The notes: generated from the letters alone by a model not told the origin. A stretch of 64,000 nucleotides of DNA from DASVTU01 sp036387415 (GCA_036387415.1 DASVTU010000025.1:52179-116178); one strand, 5' to 3'. Numbered from the stretch's first letter, positions 9,903-18,936 are shown. Program-made: numbers and translations.

Positions 9903-10397
9903 ATGGCGCAGAAAAAATACCGTCTACAGACAGTAATGGAGGTGCGCGACCGCGCGAAGCAGGAGGCGACGCAGAAGGTGGCGGCGCGGCGTGCCGAACT
10001 CGCGTCGGCGGAGGAGGAATTGGCGCGACGCGAGCAAGCGGTCACAGATTGCCGCGCGCAGCAAGCGGAGGCACAGGCGCGCATGCTCCGCACGGTCGAG
10101 GATGGGGTCGCTGCCGGAGAGGTAGTGGCGCACCGCACGCATCTGGCGGATTTGCGGCGTTTGGAGCAGGAGTTGATTGAACGCGTCGAGCAGCAGCGTG
10201 TCGCGGTCGTGCGCGCCGAGAGCGAATTGCAGAATGCTCTGGCGGCGTTGATTGAGGCGTCGAAGGAGTTGCAGGTGATTGAAAAGCACCGCGAGGGATG
10301 GCGCGAACAGACGCGCCGCGCCGAACAGCGTCGCGAGCAGAAACTCGGCGACGAAATCGGCCAGTTACTTTATGAACAGAGAAAAAAGCAGACCTGA
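9903..10397 (+). CDS. sctO: T3SS stalk protein SctO (YscO/FliJ family)
   Basis: 164 residues, almost entirely charged heptads (Glu, Arg, Gln, Ala) predicting a long two-helix antiparallel coiled coil. This is the fold and size of FliJ/YscO (about 145-170 residues). In the family this stalk sits in the central pore of the SctN ATPase hexamer and couples it to the SctV export gate. The N-terminus MAQKKYRLQTVMEVRDRAK is FliJ-like: a short basic start, then an LxxVLEVRxxxE-type helix. No Shine-Dalgarno precedes the ATG. It is the first T3SS gene of the rightward block and is separated from sctN, its functional partner, by 34 kb, which is unusual since fliI and fliJ are normally adjacent. Assignment rests on pattern and context, not on a unique motif. 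Confidence 0.75.
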   Translation: MAQKKYRLQTVMEVRDRAKQEATQKVAARRAELASAEEELARREQAVTDCRAQQAEAQARMLRTVEDGVAAGEVVAHRTHLADLRRLEQELIERVEQQRVAVVRAESELQNALAALIEASKELQVIEKHREGWREQTRRAEQRREQKLGDEIGQLLYEQRKKQT

Positions 10398-10455
10398 ATG
10401 GTCAACGAATTGTTGAAGCGAGGCTGGCGTTTCCGGTTCGATTCCTTATGTTTTG

Positions 10456-10485
10456 TTGCTCTGTTCAATAATTTGAACATATAAT
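10456..10485 (+). promoter_or_regulatory. Promoter with 18-base palindrome filling the -35/-10 spacer
   Basis: TTGCTC (10456-10461) and TATAAT (10480-10485) are exactly 18 bases apart, and that spacer is a perfect inverted repeat, TGTTCAA-TAAT-TTGAACA (10462-10479). A dimeric regulator bound there would block the promoter. The downstream gene is the FGE-fold membrane protein at 10603. Confidence 0.55.
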
Positions 10486-10602
10486 AACCGTCGAAGCTCA
10501 AAAATTTATTGTTCGGAAAACGGCTGCCGACTCCGCTCATCAAGTCCGAAGCGGACATCTTTGACCGCAGCCGCGAAACACATTCCGACAGAAGACAGTT
10601 TT

Positions 10603-11550
10603 ATGTCTAGCCGTCCTCGCACAACGCCTCGAACCACCGTCTCCGACGCCCCTTCGCGTCTGGTTCCGCTCACAATCGCTGGCCTCGTCTGTTTCATTCT
10701 CGCGCTCGCTCTCGGTTACGGCGGTTGGTATCTATTTGGGACGCACGCAGACGAGCCTGTGCGTGAGAAATCCGAAGTGGTCGAGACGCCTCGCACACAG
10801 CAGCAGCAAGTGGCATCGGAAACAACAGTGGCGGAGCAGCCGCCCGCAGCGCCCGCCGTCGTGCTCGCTCCGGCGGGCGAAATCCCTGTGCCGGGTGGCG
10901 AGGTAACGCTCGGAGGCGAAGAGACCGGGCAGCCCATCCGACGCGAGTTGGTCGCGCCCTTCGCCATCGCCGCGACAGAAGTGATTAACGAGCACTATCG
11001 CGAGTTTGTGAAGGAGACTAAACACCGCGCGCCAGCACACTGGAACGGCGAAGAGTTTCCGCCGGGCACGGCGAACGAACCTGTGCGAGATGTGAGTTGG
11101 CAGGATGCGGTTGATTATTGCGAGTGGCTTTCGAGCAAGATTGGCGCGACGGTGCGACTGCCGACGGAGGCCGAATGGGAATTGGCCGCGCGTGGCGCGG
11201 AGCGTTTGAAGTATCCGTGGGGCAACGAGTGGAACCCGCGTGCGGTGGCGAGTCAGGAGAGCAAAGGACGCATCACGTCTGTAAAAAGTTACCCGGAGGG
11301 CAAATCTCCCTTCGGCGCATACGACATGGCGGGCAACGTCTGGGAATGGACGGCAGACGAGGCGCTGGATGAAAACAGCCAACCGAAAGTGGTCAACGGA
11401 GTGGCGCACAGAGTGATTAAAGGCGGCTCGGCGGACGAGCCGCGCGAATTCATCACGGCCTTCTCTCGCTACACAAGGGCTGCCGACAAACCTTCGCGCA
11501 CGCTCGGATTTCGCTACGTGGTCGTGCGTGAAGCAAAACAGAATCCATAG
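10603..11550 (+). CDS. Membrane-anchored FGE-sulfatase-fold (SUMF1) domain protein
   Basis: 315 residues from the ATG at 10603, which has AGAAGA upstream; an in-frame TTG at 10561 would add 14. A basic N-terminus and a helix near residues 24-43 anchor the protein; a Gln/Val/Pro-rich linker follows, then an FGE-type domain (about 105-310). Conserved pieces are RLPTEAEWELAARG, YPWGNEWN, GAYDMAGNVWEW and a terminal TLGFRYVV. True formylglycine-generating enzymes carry catalytic Cys near the C-terminal RxxGFRC region; here the region has FSRYTRA and GFRY, with no Cys. It is therefore probably a binding or scaffold version of the fold, not a sulfatase-maturing enzyme. It lies between sctO and two TPR proteins in the T3SS block; a role in the apparatus is only inferred from that. 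Confidence 0.85.
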   Translation: MSSRPRTTPRTTVSDAPSRLVPLTIAGLVCFILALALGYGGWYLFGTHADEPVREKSEVVETPRTQQQQVASETTVAEQPPAAPAVVLAPAGEIPVPGGEVTLGGEETGQPIRRELVAPFAIAATEVINEHYREFVKETKHRAPAHWNGEEFPPGTANEPVRDVSWQDAVDYCEWLSSKIGATVRLPTEAEWELAARGAERLKYPWGNEWNPRAVASQESKGRITSVKSYPEGKSPFGAYDMAGNVWEWTADEALDENSQPKVVNGVAHRVIKGGSADEPREFITAFSRYTRAADKPSRTLGFRYVVVREAKQNP

Positions 11551-11677
11551 AGACGAACGATTGTTGCACGTTGTTTTAGAGGTCGCGAGTGAAACGTCTG
11601 CGTTAAATTAAATGTTTGCGTTGTCGATAGAAGGATTGCGCGCGACGCGCAAAGATGCGGGAGGAGTTCGCGGAGCG

Positions 11678-13123
11678 ATGAGCGGCAAGCAAAGCACAAA
11701 AGCCAATCAAACAACTCTCCGGCGCGCGGCGGCGACGCTTGCGACGCGCGTGGCGAGGTTGACGGCTTGCGTCGCTTTTGTCGCGTTCGTTCTACACATC
11801 AGCGTCGAGACGAACGCCTCCGAACGTCGTTTCGCCACGGATGTTTCGCACGCCGCTCCGTCGTTAATCGTCGTCGCGGCGCAGAACAAGCCCAACATCG
11901 CCAACGACGAAGACGACGCCAAACCAGCGCCACGCAAGAGCACCAAAAACAGCAACGGCGACAACAGCAAGCGTTCGACCAAGACACGCACCACCGCGCG
12001 CAGTCGGACAGGCACAGCGACGGTCGCCGCGCCGACGACGCCGCAGCGTCAATCCGCTTTGCTCAACGTTACTTTTGCCACTGGCATGCCCGACACGCAG
12101 ATTTTCGTGCAGATGCAAAACGGTCGTCTGCAAAGTTTGGGCACGACGGGCGCGGACGGCAAGCTCAACGTGAGGATGCCTCGCGGCGTCTTCTTCATCA
12201 CGGCCAGTCGCCCAGGTTATGTCGTGCAGCGTCAGCCCGTCGAAATACGCGCGGGCAACACAAACTTCGCTTTCAATCTCACAGGCATGATAGCGAGCGC
12301 CGCGCCCGCGACCGCCGAGGAGATTCTCAGGCGATTCAGCGACCCGAAGCAGACCGAACGTGTTACTGCCGCTGACTGGCAACAGGTGCTCGCGCAAAGT
12401 TCTCCCTCTTACGCGCAGAATCCGGGCGACCCACAGGTCAAGGCCATCGTCCTCTTCGCGCAAGGACAACTCGCCTACATGCGACGCGACTACGGCAACG
12501 CGCTCGTCGCTTTCAACAACGCCGCATTAGTGCTGCCAACTTCGGCTCTAGCCTACTACGGCCTCGGCAACTCGTATTTGGCGACTAATCAAGTGCCGGA
12601 AGCCCTACGCGCTTATCAACATGCCATCGAGTTGAATCGTGAGTTGGCAATCTCTTATAAGGGCATGGGCGACGCGCTCACCAAACAGGGCAAAGGCAAA
12701 GAGGCGTTCGATTATTATGAGCGTGCGCGCGCGTTGGGTTACGATTCGCCTGCTGTGAGTCATGGGCGGGCGCGGAGTTTGATGCAGCGCAAGCGTTGGT
12801 CGGAGGCTCTGAAAGAGTTGTTGGAACTCTCCAAGACGCACCCGACGCCTGATGTCTTCATCGGCATCGGCGACTGTTATGTCGCCTTGCAACAACCGCT
12901 CAGCGCGGCTCCGGCCTATCGCCGTGCGATGGAAGCGAAGCCGCCGTCAGCCATCGCGTATGCGAAATATGGCGAGGTGATGTTTGAAGGCCGCGAGTAC
13001 GCGGCGGCAGCCGAGGCGCTCGAACGCGCACTTGTACTCGACCCGTCGGGCTACTCCATCAACCGCCAGCGCACGCGTCGTTTAGCCGACCAATCCGTCG
13101 CCAAGCTGCGACAGAGAAAGTGA
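11678..13123 (+). CDS. Secreted PEGA-like/TPR repeat protein, copy 1
   Basis: 481 residues from the ATG at 11678, which has GGGAGGAG upstream; an in-frame ATG at 11612 would add 22. A basic N-terminus followed by a hydrophobic stretch (about 27-40) gives an export signal or anchor. A low-complexity Asn/Asp/Lys/Thr linker leads to a beta-rich PEGA-like domain (about 125-195; pieces LLNVTFATGMPDTQIF and RAGNTNFAFNL). The C-terminal half is TPR-like, with repeats such as LAYYGLGNSYLATNQ and ISYKGMGDALTKQGKG. The next gene is a clear paralogue in the same order. The pair interrupts the T3SS block between sctO and sctP. An envelope scaffold for the apparatus is a reasonable guess, not shown. Confidence 0.8.
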   Translation: MSGKQSTKANQTTLRRAAATLATRVARLTACVAFVAFVLHISVETNASERRFATDVSHAAPSLIVVAAQNKPNIANDEDDAKPAPRKSTKNSNGDNSKRSTKTRTTARSRTGTATVAAPTTPQRQSALLNVTFATGMPDTQIFVQMQNGRLQSLGTTGADGKLNVRMPRGVFFITASRPGYVVQRQPVEIRAGNTNFAFNLTGMIASAAPATAEEILRRFSDPKQTERVTAADWQQVLAQSSPSYAQNPGDPQVKAIVLFAQGQLAYMRRDYGNALVAFNNAALVLPTSALAYYGLGNSYLATNQVPEALRAYQHAIELNRELAISYKGMGDALTKQGKGKEAFDYYERARALGYDSPAVSHGRARSLMQRKRWSEALKELLELSKTHPTPDVFIGIGDCYVALQQPLSAAPAYRRAMEAKPPSAIAYAKYGEVMFEGREYAAAAEALERALVLDPSGYSINRQRTRRLADQSVAKLRQRK

Positions 13124-13218
13124 AAGCATCGAAGCTGAGAGAAAAGAACGTGCAGAAAGGAGTGGCGCGATTCAACTCCGCATCCGTGGAGACGACGCTC
13201 GCGCCACCCGTTAAAGTT

Positions 13219-14724
13219 ATGATGAAATACAAAGCCTTAATAAACCGTTCGCCACACACCGCGCCGAAGTTGTACGCCGTCGCTGCGTCGATAGCCTTCG
13301 TGCTCGTCTTTACATACACCTCGAACCGAGCCGTCTTCGCGGCGCAACCCGTCGCGGCGACGCTGCGTGCCAGTTACGCGCCGTCGAGCGCATGGTTGCC
13401 CGTGCAGCAACGCACGCCCAACATCGCCGAAGACGACGCCGCCAATCCGAAGAACACCAAGAAGAAAGAGAACGGCAGCAAGACGACCGAGAAGCCGAAG
13501 GCGCAGCAGGGACAGGGCGGTGGACGCGGGCGCGTGCCGCAACCTAAAATTCCGACGCTCAACGTGACTTTCTCGTCGGACATGCCGGGCGTCTCCATCT
13601 TTTTGCGACAGGGCATCGAGCCGCAGAAGCTCGGCGAAATCGACGCTTCCGGCAAATTCACCGTTAACATGACGCGCGGAAAACATTCGATAATGGCGTC
13701 GCGTCAGGGTCATCCCATCCAGAGCCATACCATCGAAGTGCGTCCCGGCAACACGAATTTTAATTTCAATTTCACTCCGCCTGTTGCCAAGACCAACGTC
13801 GTCGCTAACGCGGAACCGCCGCCGCCCGCCACTTCCGGCGACGACGCCGCATCTACGAACGCACCCCAACAAGCCGCATTCAACGCCGACGAGTTTCTCA
13901 ATCGTTATCTCGACGTGAAGGAGACTGCCAACCTCAACGCCAGCGATTGGCAGTTGTTTCGCATGCAGGTCGACAACGCGCTCGAACGGGAGCCTGACAA
14001 TACGCAACTCAAAGCACAGTCACTTTTCGCGCAAGGCCAACTCGCATACTTGAGCGGCGAATATCCGGGCGCGCTCGTCGCCTTCAACAAAGCCACGTTG
14101 TCCGACCCGAAGTTCGTCGCCGCGCACTACGGACTCGGCAACGCCTACCTCGCCACCAATCAACCCGCGCAGGCCATACGCCATTATCAACAGGCGGTGA
14201 AGTTGAACGCGCAGTTAGCACTGGCCTACAAGGGCATGGGCGATGCCTTCACCAAACAAGGCAAGAGCAAAGACGCCAAACGTTATTACGACATAGCCGA
14301 AAGAACGGGCGGCATCAATCCGAACGCTGCTGCCTCGGCGGCCAGCCCGCCTTCCAATCTCGGCACGGCGACCGACTTGATAAAACGCAAACGCTGGGCG
14401 GAAGCCCTCAAAGAGTTGAACGAGATTTCCAAGACGCAGCAGACCGCCGATGTCTTCATCTACATGGGCGACGCCTACATCGGCTTGCAGCAACCGCTCA
14501 GCGCCGCGCCAGCCTATCGCAAGGCGCTCGAACTCGACCCGAAATCGGCTCTCGCAGCTTATCGTTACGGCATGATGATGTTCGAGGAGCGCGAGTTTGC
14601 CGCCGCGATGGAAGCTCTTGAGAGTTCGCTCGCGCTCGACCAGACGGGCGCCAGCATCAATCGCAAACGCGCACGCGAATACGCCGACAAGGCCAGAGAG
14701 CGACTCCGCAAGATGCAGCAGTAG
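13219..14724 (+). CDS. Secreted PEGA-like/TPR repeat protein, copy 2 (tandem paralogue)
   Basis: 501 residues from the ATG at 13219. A GTG at 13120 overlaps the previous stop as GTGA and is an alternative that adds 33 residues and could allow translational coupling. The 13219 start leaves a conventional signal peptide (basic n-region, hydrophobic core AASIAFVLVFTY, AxA-like site). The protein then matches the previous gene domain by domain: an NPKNTKKKENGSK-type linker, a PEGA-like domain (LNVTFSSDMPGVSIFL, GNTNFNFNF) and TPR repeats (AHYGLGNAYLATNQ, LAYKGMGDAFTKQGK, QQPLSAAPAYRKALE). Whole phrases are identical between the two, so they arose by tandem duplication. Function unknown; the position between sctO and sctP suggests a link with T3SS. 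Confidence 0.8.
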   Translation: MMKYKALINRSPHTAPKLYAVAASIAFVLVFTYTSNRAVFAAQPVAATLRASYAPSSAWLPVQQRTPNIAEDDAANPKNTKKKENGSKTTEKPKAQQGQGGGRGRVPQPKIPTLNVTFSSDMPGVSIFLRQGIEPQKLGEIDASGKFTVNMTRGKHSIMASRQGHPIQSHTIEVRPGNTNFNFNFTPPVAKTNVVANAEPPPPATSGDDAASTNAPQQAAFNADEFLNRYLDVKETANLNASDWQLFRMQVDNALEREPDNTQLKAQSLFAQGQLAYLSGEYPGALVAFNKATLSDPKFVAAHYGLGNAYLATNQPAQAIRHYQQAVKLNAQLALAYKGMGDAFTKQGKSKDAKRYYDIAERTGGINPNAAASAASPPSNLGTATDLIKRKRWAEALKELNEISKTQQTADVFIYMGDAYIGLQQPLSAAPAYRKALELDPKSALAAYRYGMMMFEEREFAAAMEALESSLALDQTGASINRKRAREYADKARERLRKMQQ

Positions 14725-14887
14725 AGGCTGCGACTTTCGCGTGATGCGTACGACGGCGCACAGTTGATAATCTTTCGTCCCGACGAGTCGCAACAGTTGT
14801 CCGTTTGAATCACGATTTTTGTCGTTTGTCGCTCCTGATGTGAAGTTGATGCTCGCACGCTCTGCGGTCTTGAAAGGAATCAGAGAC

Positions 14888-15727
14888 ATGAAAATCCCGC
14901 CGCCGCCCTTGAACACGCCGCCGCTCCATCGCCCCGCATCCGGCACCAACAAAACCAACAGCAAAAGCGGCGCGACCACCGATGCGTCTCAAACTTCCTC
15001 CGCGACCGCGGGCGACGATGCCAACGCGCTCGACAACGAAGGCGCACACGGGCGCGATTTCGCCAGCGTGCTCGAAGACGTAACACGCACGCCTGAACGC
15101 GACCGCGAAGAACGCGAGAGCGGTGACAACAAGCGTTACGAGACCGCCCAAGCAGACCGCGCGGAGCGCGAACGCGAAACCGAGCGACGCGAAGACGAGC
15201 GTGGCGGAAGCAACCAGAGCGGCGGCGGGTTTGAGCAACGCGGCGGTGTGCGCGACATGGGCGTGCGTGGCGAGTTGACGAGCGCGCGTGCGATTCTGCA
15301 CATCGTCGATTTGGAGAGAATCGTCTCGAATGTGCGGACGCAGATGGTGGCGGGTGGTCGCCGCGAAATCGTCATCGAGTTGCAACGCTCTGTGCTCGAA
15401 GGTTTGCGCGTTCGTCTGAGCGCGGACGAGGCGGGACGCATCAGCGCCGAATTCATCGCCGCCAGCGAAAGAGTCCGCTCGCAACTCGACGCGCGTACCT
15501 CTGATTTAGCCGATTTGCTACGCTCGCGCGGCCTCAATCTCGCCGCCTTGACCACCAGCGTGGGCACCGAATTCAATCAGAACAACTCGTCCGACAACCG
15601 ACATGCTAACGATGCCCTGACGCAAACGTCTGCGCCTAAGGGAACCGCTGCGTCGTTTGTTTCATCTGAAACCGACAGCGCATCTGCGCCCGACACGGAT
15701 AACGATTCGTCTACCTATCGTGCCTGA
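14888..15727 (+). CDS. sctP: T3SS needle-length/substrate-switch protein SctP (FliK/YscP-like)
   Basis: 279 residues from the ATG at 14888, which has AAAGGA about 9 bases upstream. The first half is disordered (Pro, Thr, Ser, then Glu/Arg/Asp-rich), as in FliK and YscP rulers. The segment about 155-215 matches the FliK C-terminal (Flg_hook/T3S4) pattern: an IVIELQRSVLEGLRVRLSAD stretch, then an AASERVRSQLD helix and LLRSRGLNL. In the family this domain contacts SctU and ends needle assembly, switching export to later substrates. It lies directly upstream of sctQ, the usual neighbour of sctP in injectisome operons. The low-complexity N-terminus makes homology there uninformative; the call depends on the C-terminal pattern and position. 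Confidence 0.72.
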   Translation: MKIPPPPLNTPPLHRPASGTNKTNSKSGATTDASQTSSATAGDDANALDNEGAHGRDFASVLEDVTRTPERDREERESGDNKRYETAQADRAERERETERREDERGGSNQSGGGFEQRGGVRDMGVRGELTSARAILHIVDLERIVSNVRTQMVAGGRREIVIELQRSVLEGLRVRLSADEAGRISAEFIAASERVRSQLDARTSDLADLLRSRGLNLAALTTSVGTEFNQNNSSDNRHANDALTQTSAPKGTAASFVSSETDSASAPDTDNDSSTYRA

Positions 15728-15790
15728 AAGATTTTGCCGTGAAGCACATGCAAGGCGACGGATTCAACGCCTCGACAGTAGCGACGCGTC

Positions 15791-17353
15791 ATGAAAATTG
15801 ATTCTCCAACGCAGGCCGACGAACACTCCGACGACGCTTCCGCCGCCGATGAAACCGCGCGCCCAGCCTCTGCCGCCCCCGCCGCAGACCCTTTCGCCGT
15901 CGATATTTTCGCGCAGAACCGCAACGCTTCCAGCGACACGCAATCAAACACGACGGGCGACACCGCAACGACGGGCGTTGATTTTCCGCTCGACGCACAA
16001 CCTCGCGCCGCCCCGCGTCGTCCGCACTGGTCTGCCACACTGCCGCGTTGCACACGCGCCGAAGCGCGTCTGTCGGCAGCGTTGGGCGTCGCTGCGCCTG
16101 TGCTTTCTCCGTCGGCGCGCGATGCACTCATGCGTGCGCTCGCGCGTTATACGCACCTCGCCAACGCAGTCGATGCCGACATCAGTTTCGCGGGTGTGCG
16201 TGAGAGAGGATTGAGCGACGACGGGCCGACGGAGGACGCAGAGTGGCGCACATGGGTGAGTCTCGCAGTTGAGCCGGACGATGCGCGTCTCGCGTTTGAA
16301 CTTGATGCAGGCTTTGCCGCTGCCGTCGTTGACCGCATGTTGGGCGGAAGTGGCGCACCGCCCGATACGCTCCGCGCGCTCTCGCGTACGGAACAAGCCG
16401 TGGTCGAATTTTTGTGTCTCGGACTACTCACCGCACTCAATCAGGAAACGGGCGAGCCTCTGTGGAGTCTGAAATCCATCTCGACGAAGCCGCCTCTCTG
16501 GTTGAAGGCGTCGCAGGTTAAGCGGGACGAGCGCGATGCTCCGGCGTCGCAGCAACGCGCGATGGTCGAAGAATCTGTTGCGCGACGTTGTTTGGTTGTC
16601 TCGTTGCGAATAAGGTTGGGCGACACCGAAGGGTTAGCGCGTTGTTATCTCCTGCCCGCCGCGCTCGACGCGCTTGACCCGGCGCGCAATCCTCTGCTTC
16701 TACCTTTGCTCGTCGATGCGCGTGCGGATGAGCCGCAGGCGCACCTCGCACGGTTCAAAGAATTCGCGCCCGATGTCTGCTTGCGCGCTATGCTTGGCGA
16801 GACGGAGATAACATTGGCGGAGATGTCGCAGTTGGAAATCGGAGATGTGGTTGTGGTCGGGCGTCACACGATACGCTGGCGCGGTCGCCATTTCGACGGG
16901 CTACTTGAAGTCCGCATCGGCGACGGACACGGCGCAATCATTGCCGGAAGCATCATGCCGCCCGTAGAGCCGGATAAAGACGAAGGGGAAAATGCGGAAC
17001 GGAATCCGGCGAGCATCGGAATTGACCTGCTTATCGAGCTAATCAAAAACGGCGAGAGCGCCACGACAACGGAGCGAGTTTCGATGACCGAAGATGAAAA
17101 TCTTGAGAACGAAGGCGACGATGCGAGCGCGTTGGCGCTTGATGAATTGCTGTTGACGGTGCACGTCGAATTGGCGGCGCGGCGTGTCAGCCTCGACGAG
17201 CTATCACGCATGCGCGTCGGCCAGATTTTGGAGCTTGGTTGTCGTGCAACCGACCCGGTTGATTTGATTTCAGAGGGGCGTCGCATCGCGCGCGGCGAGT
17301 TGATTGACATCGAAGGTCAACTCGGCGTGCGTATCACCCACGTGAGAAGTTGA
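15791..17353 (+). CDS. sctQ: T3SS cytoplasmic ring protein SctQ (two SpoA domains)
   Basis: 520 residues, long for SctQ (about 300-400) because of a disordered Ala/Asp/Thr-rich N-terminus of about 75 residues. The middle (about 75-300) resembles the FliM/SctQ core. Two SpoA (surface presentation of antigens) domains follow: about 335-400 (LGETEITLAEMSQLEIGDVV onward) and 450-518 (VHVELAARRVSLDELSRMRVGQILEL onward, ending GVRITHV). SctQ forms the sorting platform or C-ring under the export gate with SctK and SctL. Spacing to the next gene is 4 bases, and the order sctQ-fliO-sctR-S-T matches fliM/N-O-P-Q-R of flagella. No strong Shine-Dalgarno is visible at 15791, though the start codon is well placed 63 bases after sctP. 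Confidence 0.88.
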   Translation: MKIDSPTQADEHSDDASAADETARPASAAPAADPFAVDIFAQNRNASSDTQSNTTGDTATTGVDFPLDAQPRAAPRRPHWSATLPRCTRAEARLSAALGVAAPVLSPSARDALMRALARYTHLANAVDADISFAGVRERGLSDDGPTEDAEWRTWVSLAVEPDDARLAFELDAGFAAAVVDRMLGGSGAPPDTLRALSRTEQAVVEFLCLGLLTALNQETGEPLWSLKSISTKPPLWLKASQVKRDERDAPASQQRAMVEESVARRCLVVSLRIRLGDTEGLARCYLLPAALDALDPARNPLLLPLLVDARADEPQAHLARFKEFAPDVCLRAMLGETEITLAEMSQLEIGDVVVVGRHTIRWRGRHFDGLLEVRIGDGHGAIIAGSIMPPVEPDKDEGENAERNPASIGIDLLIELIKNGESATTTERVSMTEDENLENEGDDASALALDELLLTVHVELAARRVSLDELSRMRVGQILELGCRATDPVDLISEGRRIARGELIDIEGQLGVRITHVRS

Positions 17354-17357
17354 GCGA

Positions 17358-17849
17358 ATGATACTGACGATGTTGATGGGCGCAGACGCGCCGGAGTCGC
17401 TGCTCGTCTTGCTGCAAGAACCGACGCCGTTTGTGACGGGCGGCGATAGCGGCGCGAGTTTCTTTCTCATGCTGGTTGAGACGATGCTTGCGCTCGGCCT
17501 CGTCTGCGGGCTGGCCTACGCGTTGTTTCGTTGGGTGTTGCCGCGATTGCAGATGGCGGGCATCATGCGCGCGAGCGACAGCAGCATGGTTCGCATCGTT
17601 GACCGTGTAGGTCTGGATGCACGCAAGAATCTCTACGTGATTGAGGTCGCGGGGCGTTGGCTGCTCATCGCCGCGTCAGAGGCGGGCGTGCAACTCGTCA
17701 GCGAACTCGACGCCGCCAATGCCGAAGAGGCCGCTCAAGCCATCGAACGTTTGCGACCGACTTACAAAGCAGCAACCGCACATACGACGGATGCGCCCGA
17801 CAGTTTTGCTAATCGTTTCGCACGTCTGATGAACCGGAGGAAGCCATGA
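17358..17849 (+). CDS. fliO: FliO-like export-gate assembly protein
   Basis: 163 residues: a short N-terminus, one membrane helix (about 34-55) and a cytosolic domain with the FliO hallmark: RIVDRVGLDARKNLYVIEV, a short strand, LLIAASEAGVQLVSEL. FliO of flagella helps assemble the FliP pore. The gene sits exactly where fliO sits, between sctQ (fliN equivalent) and sctR (fliP), and its stop overlaps the sctR start as ATGA. Injectisomes normally lack FliO, so its presence in a locus with SctI, SctF and SctJ type proteins and no hook or flagellin genes is unusual. I am fairly confident of the family from the combination of motif, topology and position. Confidence 0.75.
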   Translation: MILTMLMGADAPESLLVLLQEPTPFVTGGDSGASFFLMLVETMLALGLVCGLAYALFRWVLPRLQMAGIMRASDSSMVRIVDRVGLDARKNLYVIEVAGRWLLIAASEAGVQLVSELDAANAEEAAQAIERLRPTYKAATAHTTDAPDSFANRFARLMNRRKP

Positions 17850-18634
17850 GAAGATGGTCGGTTGCGCTCTTGAGCGGCGTCTGCTGCTATGTGGCTCTAT
17901 CGGCAGAGGTCTTGGCGCAGACACAGATTCGCGCGGGTGGAGCGGCAGGCGGCGCAGGCGGCGGGTCGGGCACGGCGAATCCGATTGTGCTCGTTATCGT
18001 GCTCGGCGCGTTGGCGCTCGCGCCGTTTGCGTTAATCATGCTGACTTCGTTCGTCAAAATCTCGGTCGTGCTCTCCATCCTACGCAACGCACTCGGCACA
18101 CAACAGGTTCCGCCCAATCAGGTCATCACAGGCATTTCGCTGATTCTGACAGTCTTCATCATGGCTCCCGTGGTTGAGAAGATGTATGCGGAGGCCGGAC
18201 AGATTGGCGACACACAGGCTATCTTTTCGGAGGCCTCCGTTGAGACACTCTTTCAGGCGGCGCAACGCGGACGCGAACCCCTGCGTGCCTTTCTCGAACG
18301 CCATGCACACGAACCCGACCGCAAGATGTTCTTCAATCTCGCGCAACGCATGGCCGTGAAAAACGGTAATGACCCCAACGAAATTACGGCCAGAGATTTT
18401 CGCACGGTGGTTCCGGCGTTCGTGACGAGTCAACTGACCGAAGCCTTCCAAATCGGATTCCTGCTCTTTATCCCGTTCCTGATTATCGACATGGTGGTCT
18501 CGAACATCCTGCAAGCGATGGGTATGTTCATGCTTTCGCCGGTGATGATTTCGTTGCCGTTCAAGTTGCTGCTGTTCGTCTTGATAGACGGATGGGTGTT
18601 GCTCATACAGAATCTCGTCTTGAGTTATACGTGA
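17846..18634 (+). CDS. sctR: T3SS export gate protein SctR (FliP family)
   Basis: 262 residues. An N-terminal hydrophobic segment with an AxA-like site (residues 8-25, LSAEVLAQ) looks like the cleaved signal peptide of FliP, which many SctR proteins lack. A Gly-rich linker and the conserved SctR/FliP body follow: MLTSFVKISVVLSILRNALG (about 66-85), QVPPNQVITGISLILT, a soluble domain (about 115-195), then AFQIGFLLFIPFLIIDMVVS and MGMFMLSPVMISLPFKLLLF. Five SctR copies with one SctT and four SctS form the export pore. The start overlaps the fliO-like stop by 4 bases (ATGA), implying coupled translation. Confidence 0.95.
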   Translation: MRRWSVALLSGVCCYVALSAEVLAQTQIRAGGAAGGAGGGSGTANPIVLVIVLGALALAPFALIMLTSFVKISVVLSILRNALGTQQVPPNQVITGISLILTVFIMAPVVEKMYAEAGQIGDTQAIFSEASVETLFQAAQRGREPLRAFLERHAHEPDRKMFFNLAQRMAVKNGNDPNEITARDFRTVVPAFVTSQLTEAFQIGFLLFIPFLIIDMVVSNILQAMGMFMLSPVMISLPFKLLLFVLIDGWVLLIQNLVLSYT

Positions 18635-18666
18635 CGTGCACGCCTTTGCGCGGGAGGATTAAACAC

Positions 18667-18936
18667 GTGAGCACTTATGTCTCGTTGGCCGCCGAAGCGT
18701 TGTGGCTGATTCTGCTTTTATCGCTGCCGCCGCTCCTTGCCAGCCTCGTCGTCGGGCTGGTCATCAGTTTGTTGCAGGCGCTCACGCAGGTACAGGAACA
18801 GACGCTCACCTTCGTGCCCAAAATCATCGCCACCATCCTCGTCCTCATCATCAGCGCAAACTGGATACTCGACAAACTGCTGATTTTTGCCAACAAAGTC
18901 TTCATGCTAATTCCGCGCGTCGGCAACGGTGTTTGA
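18667..18936 (+). CDS. sctS: T3SS export gate protein SctS (FliQ family)
   Basis: 89 residues from the GTG at 18667, preceded at good spacing by GGGAGGA (18652-18658). The usual family length is 86-90 residues, so the longer in-frame extension is not used. Two membrane helices (about 12-37 and 53-76) flank the conserved LLQALTQVQEQTLTFVPKII loop that defines FliQ/SctS. It closes the inner part of the export gate around SctR and SctT. Normally sctT follows immediately; here a 190-base gap holding an intergenic repeat separates them. Confidence 0.95.
   Translation: MSTYVSLAAEALWLILLLSLPPLLASLVVGLVISLLQALTQVQEQTLTFVPKIIATILVLIISANWILDKLLIFANKVFMLIPRVGNGV

Noticed and set aside
10603..11550. Functional formylglycine-generating enzyme
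   Set aside because: The C-terminal Cys of the active enzyme is absent and there is no sulfatase gene nearby.
14744..14770. GTTGATAA as a further sigma-28 -10
   Set aside because: No AACATT-like box at the 11-base spacing and two mismatches in the -10; not counted with the eight sites.
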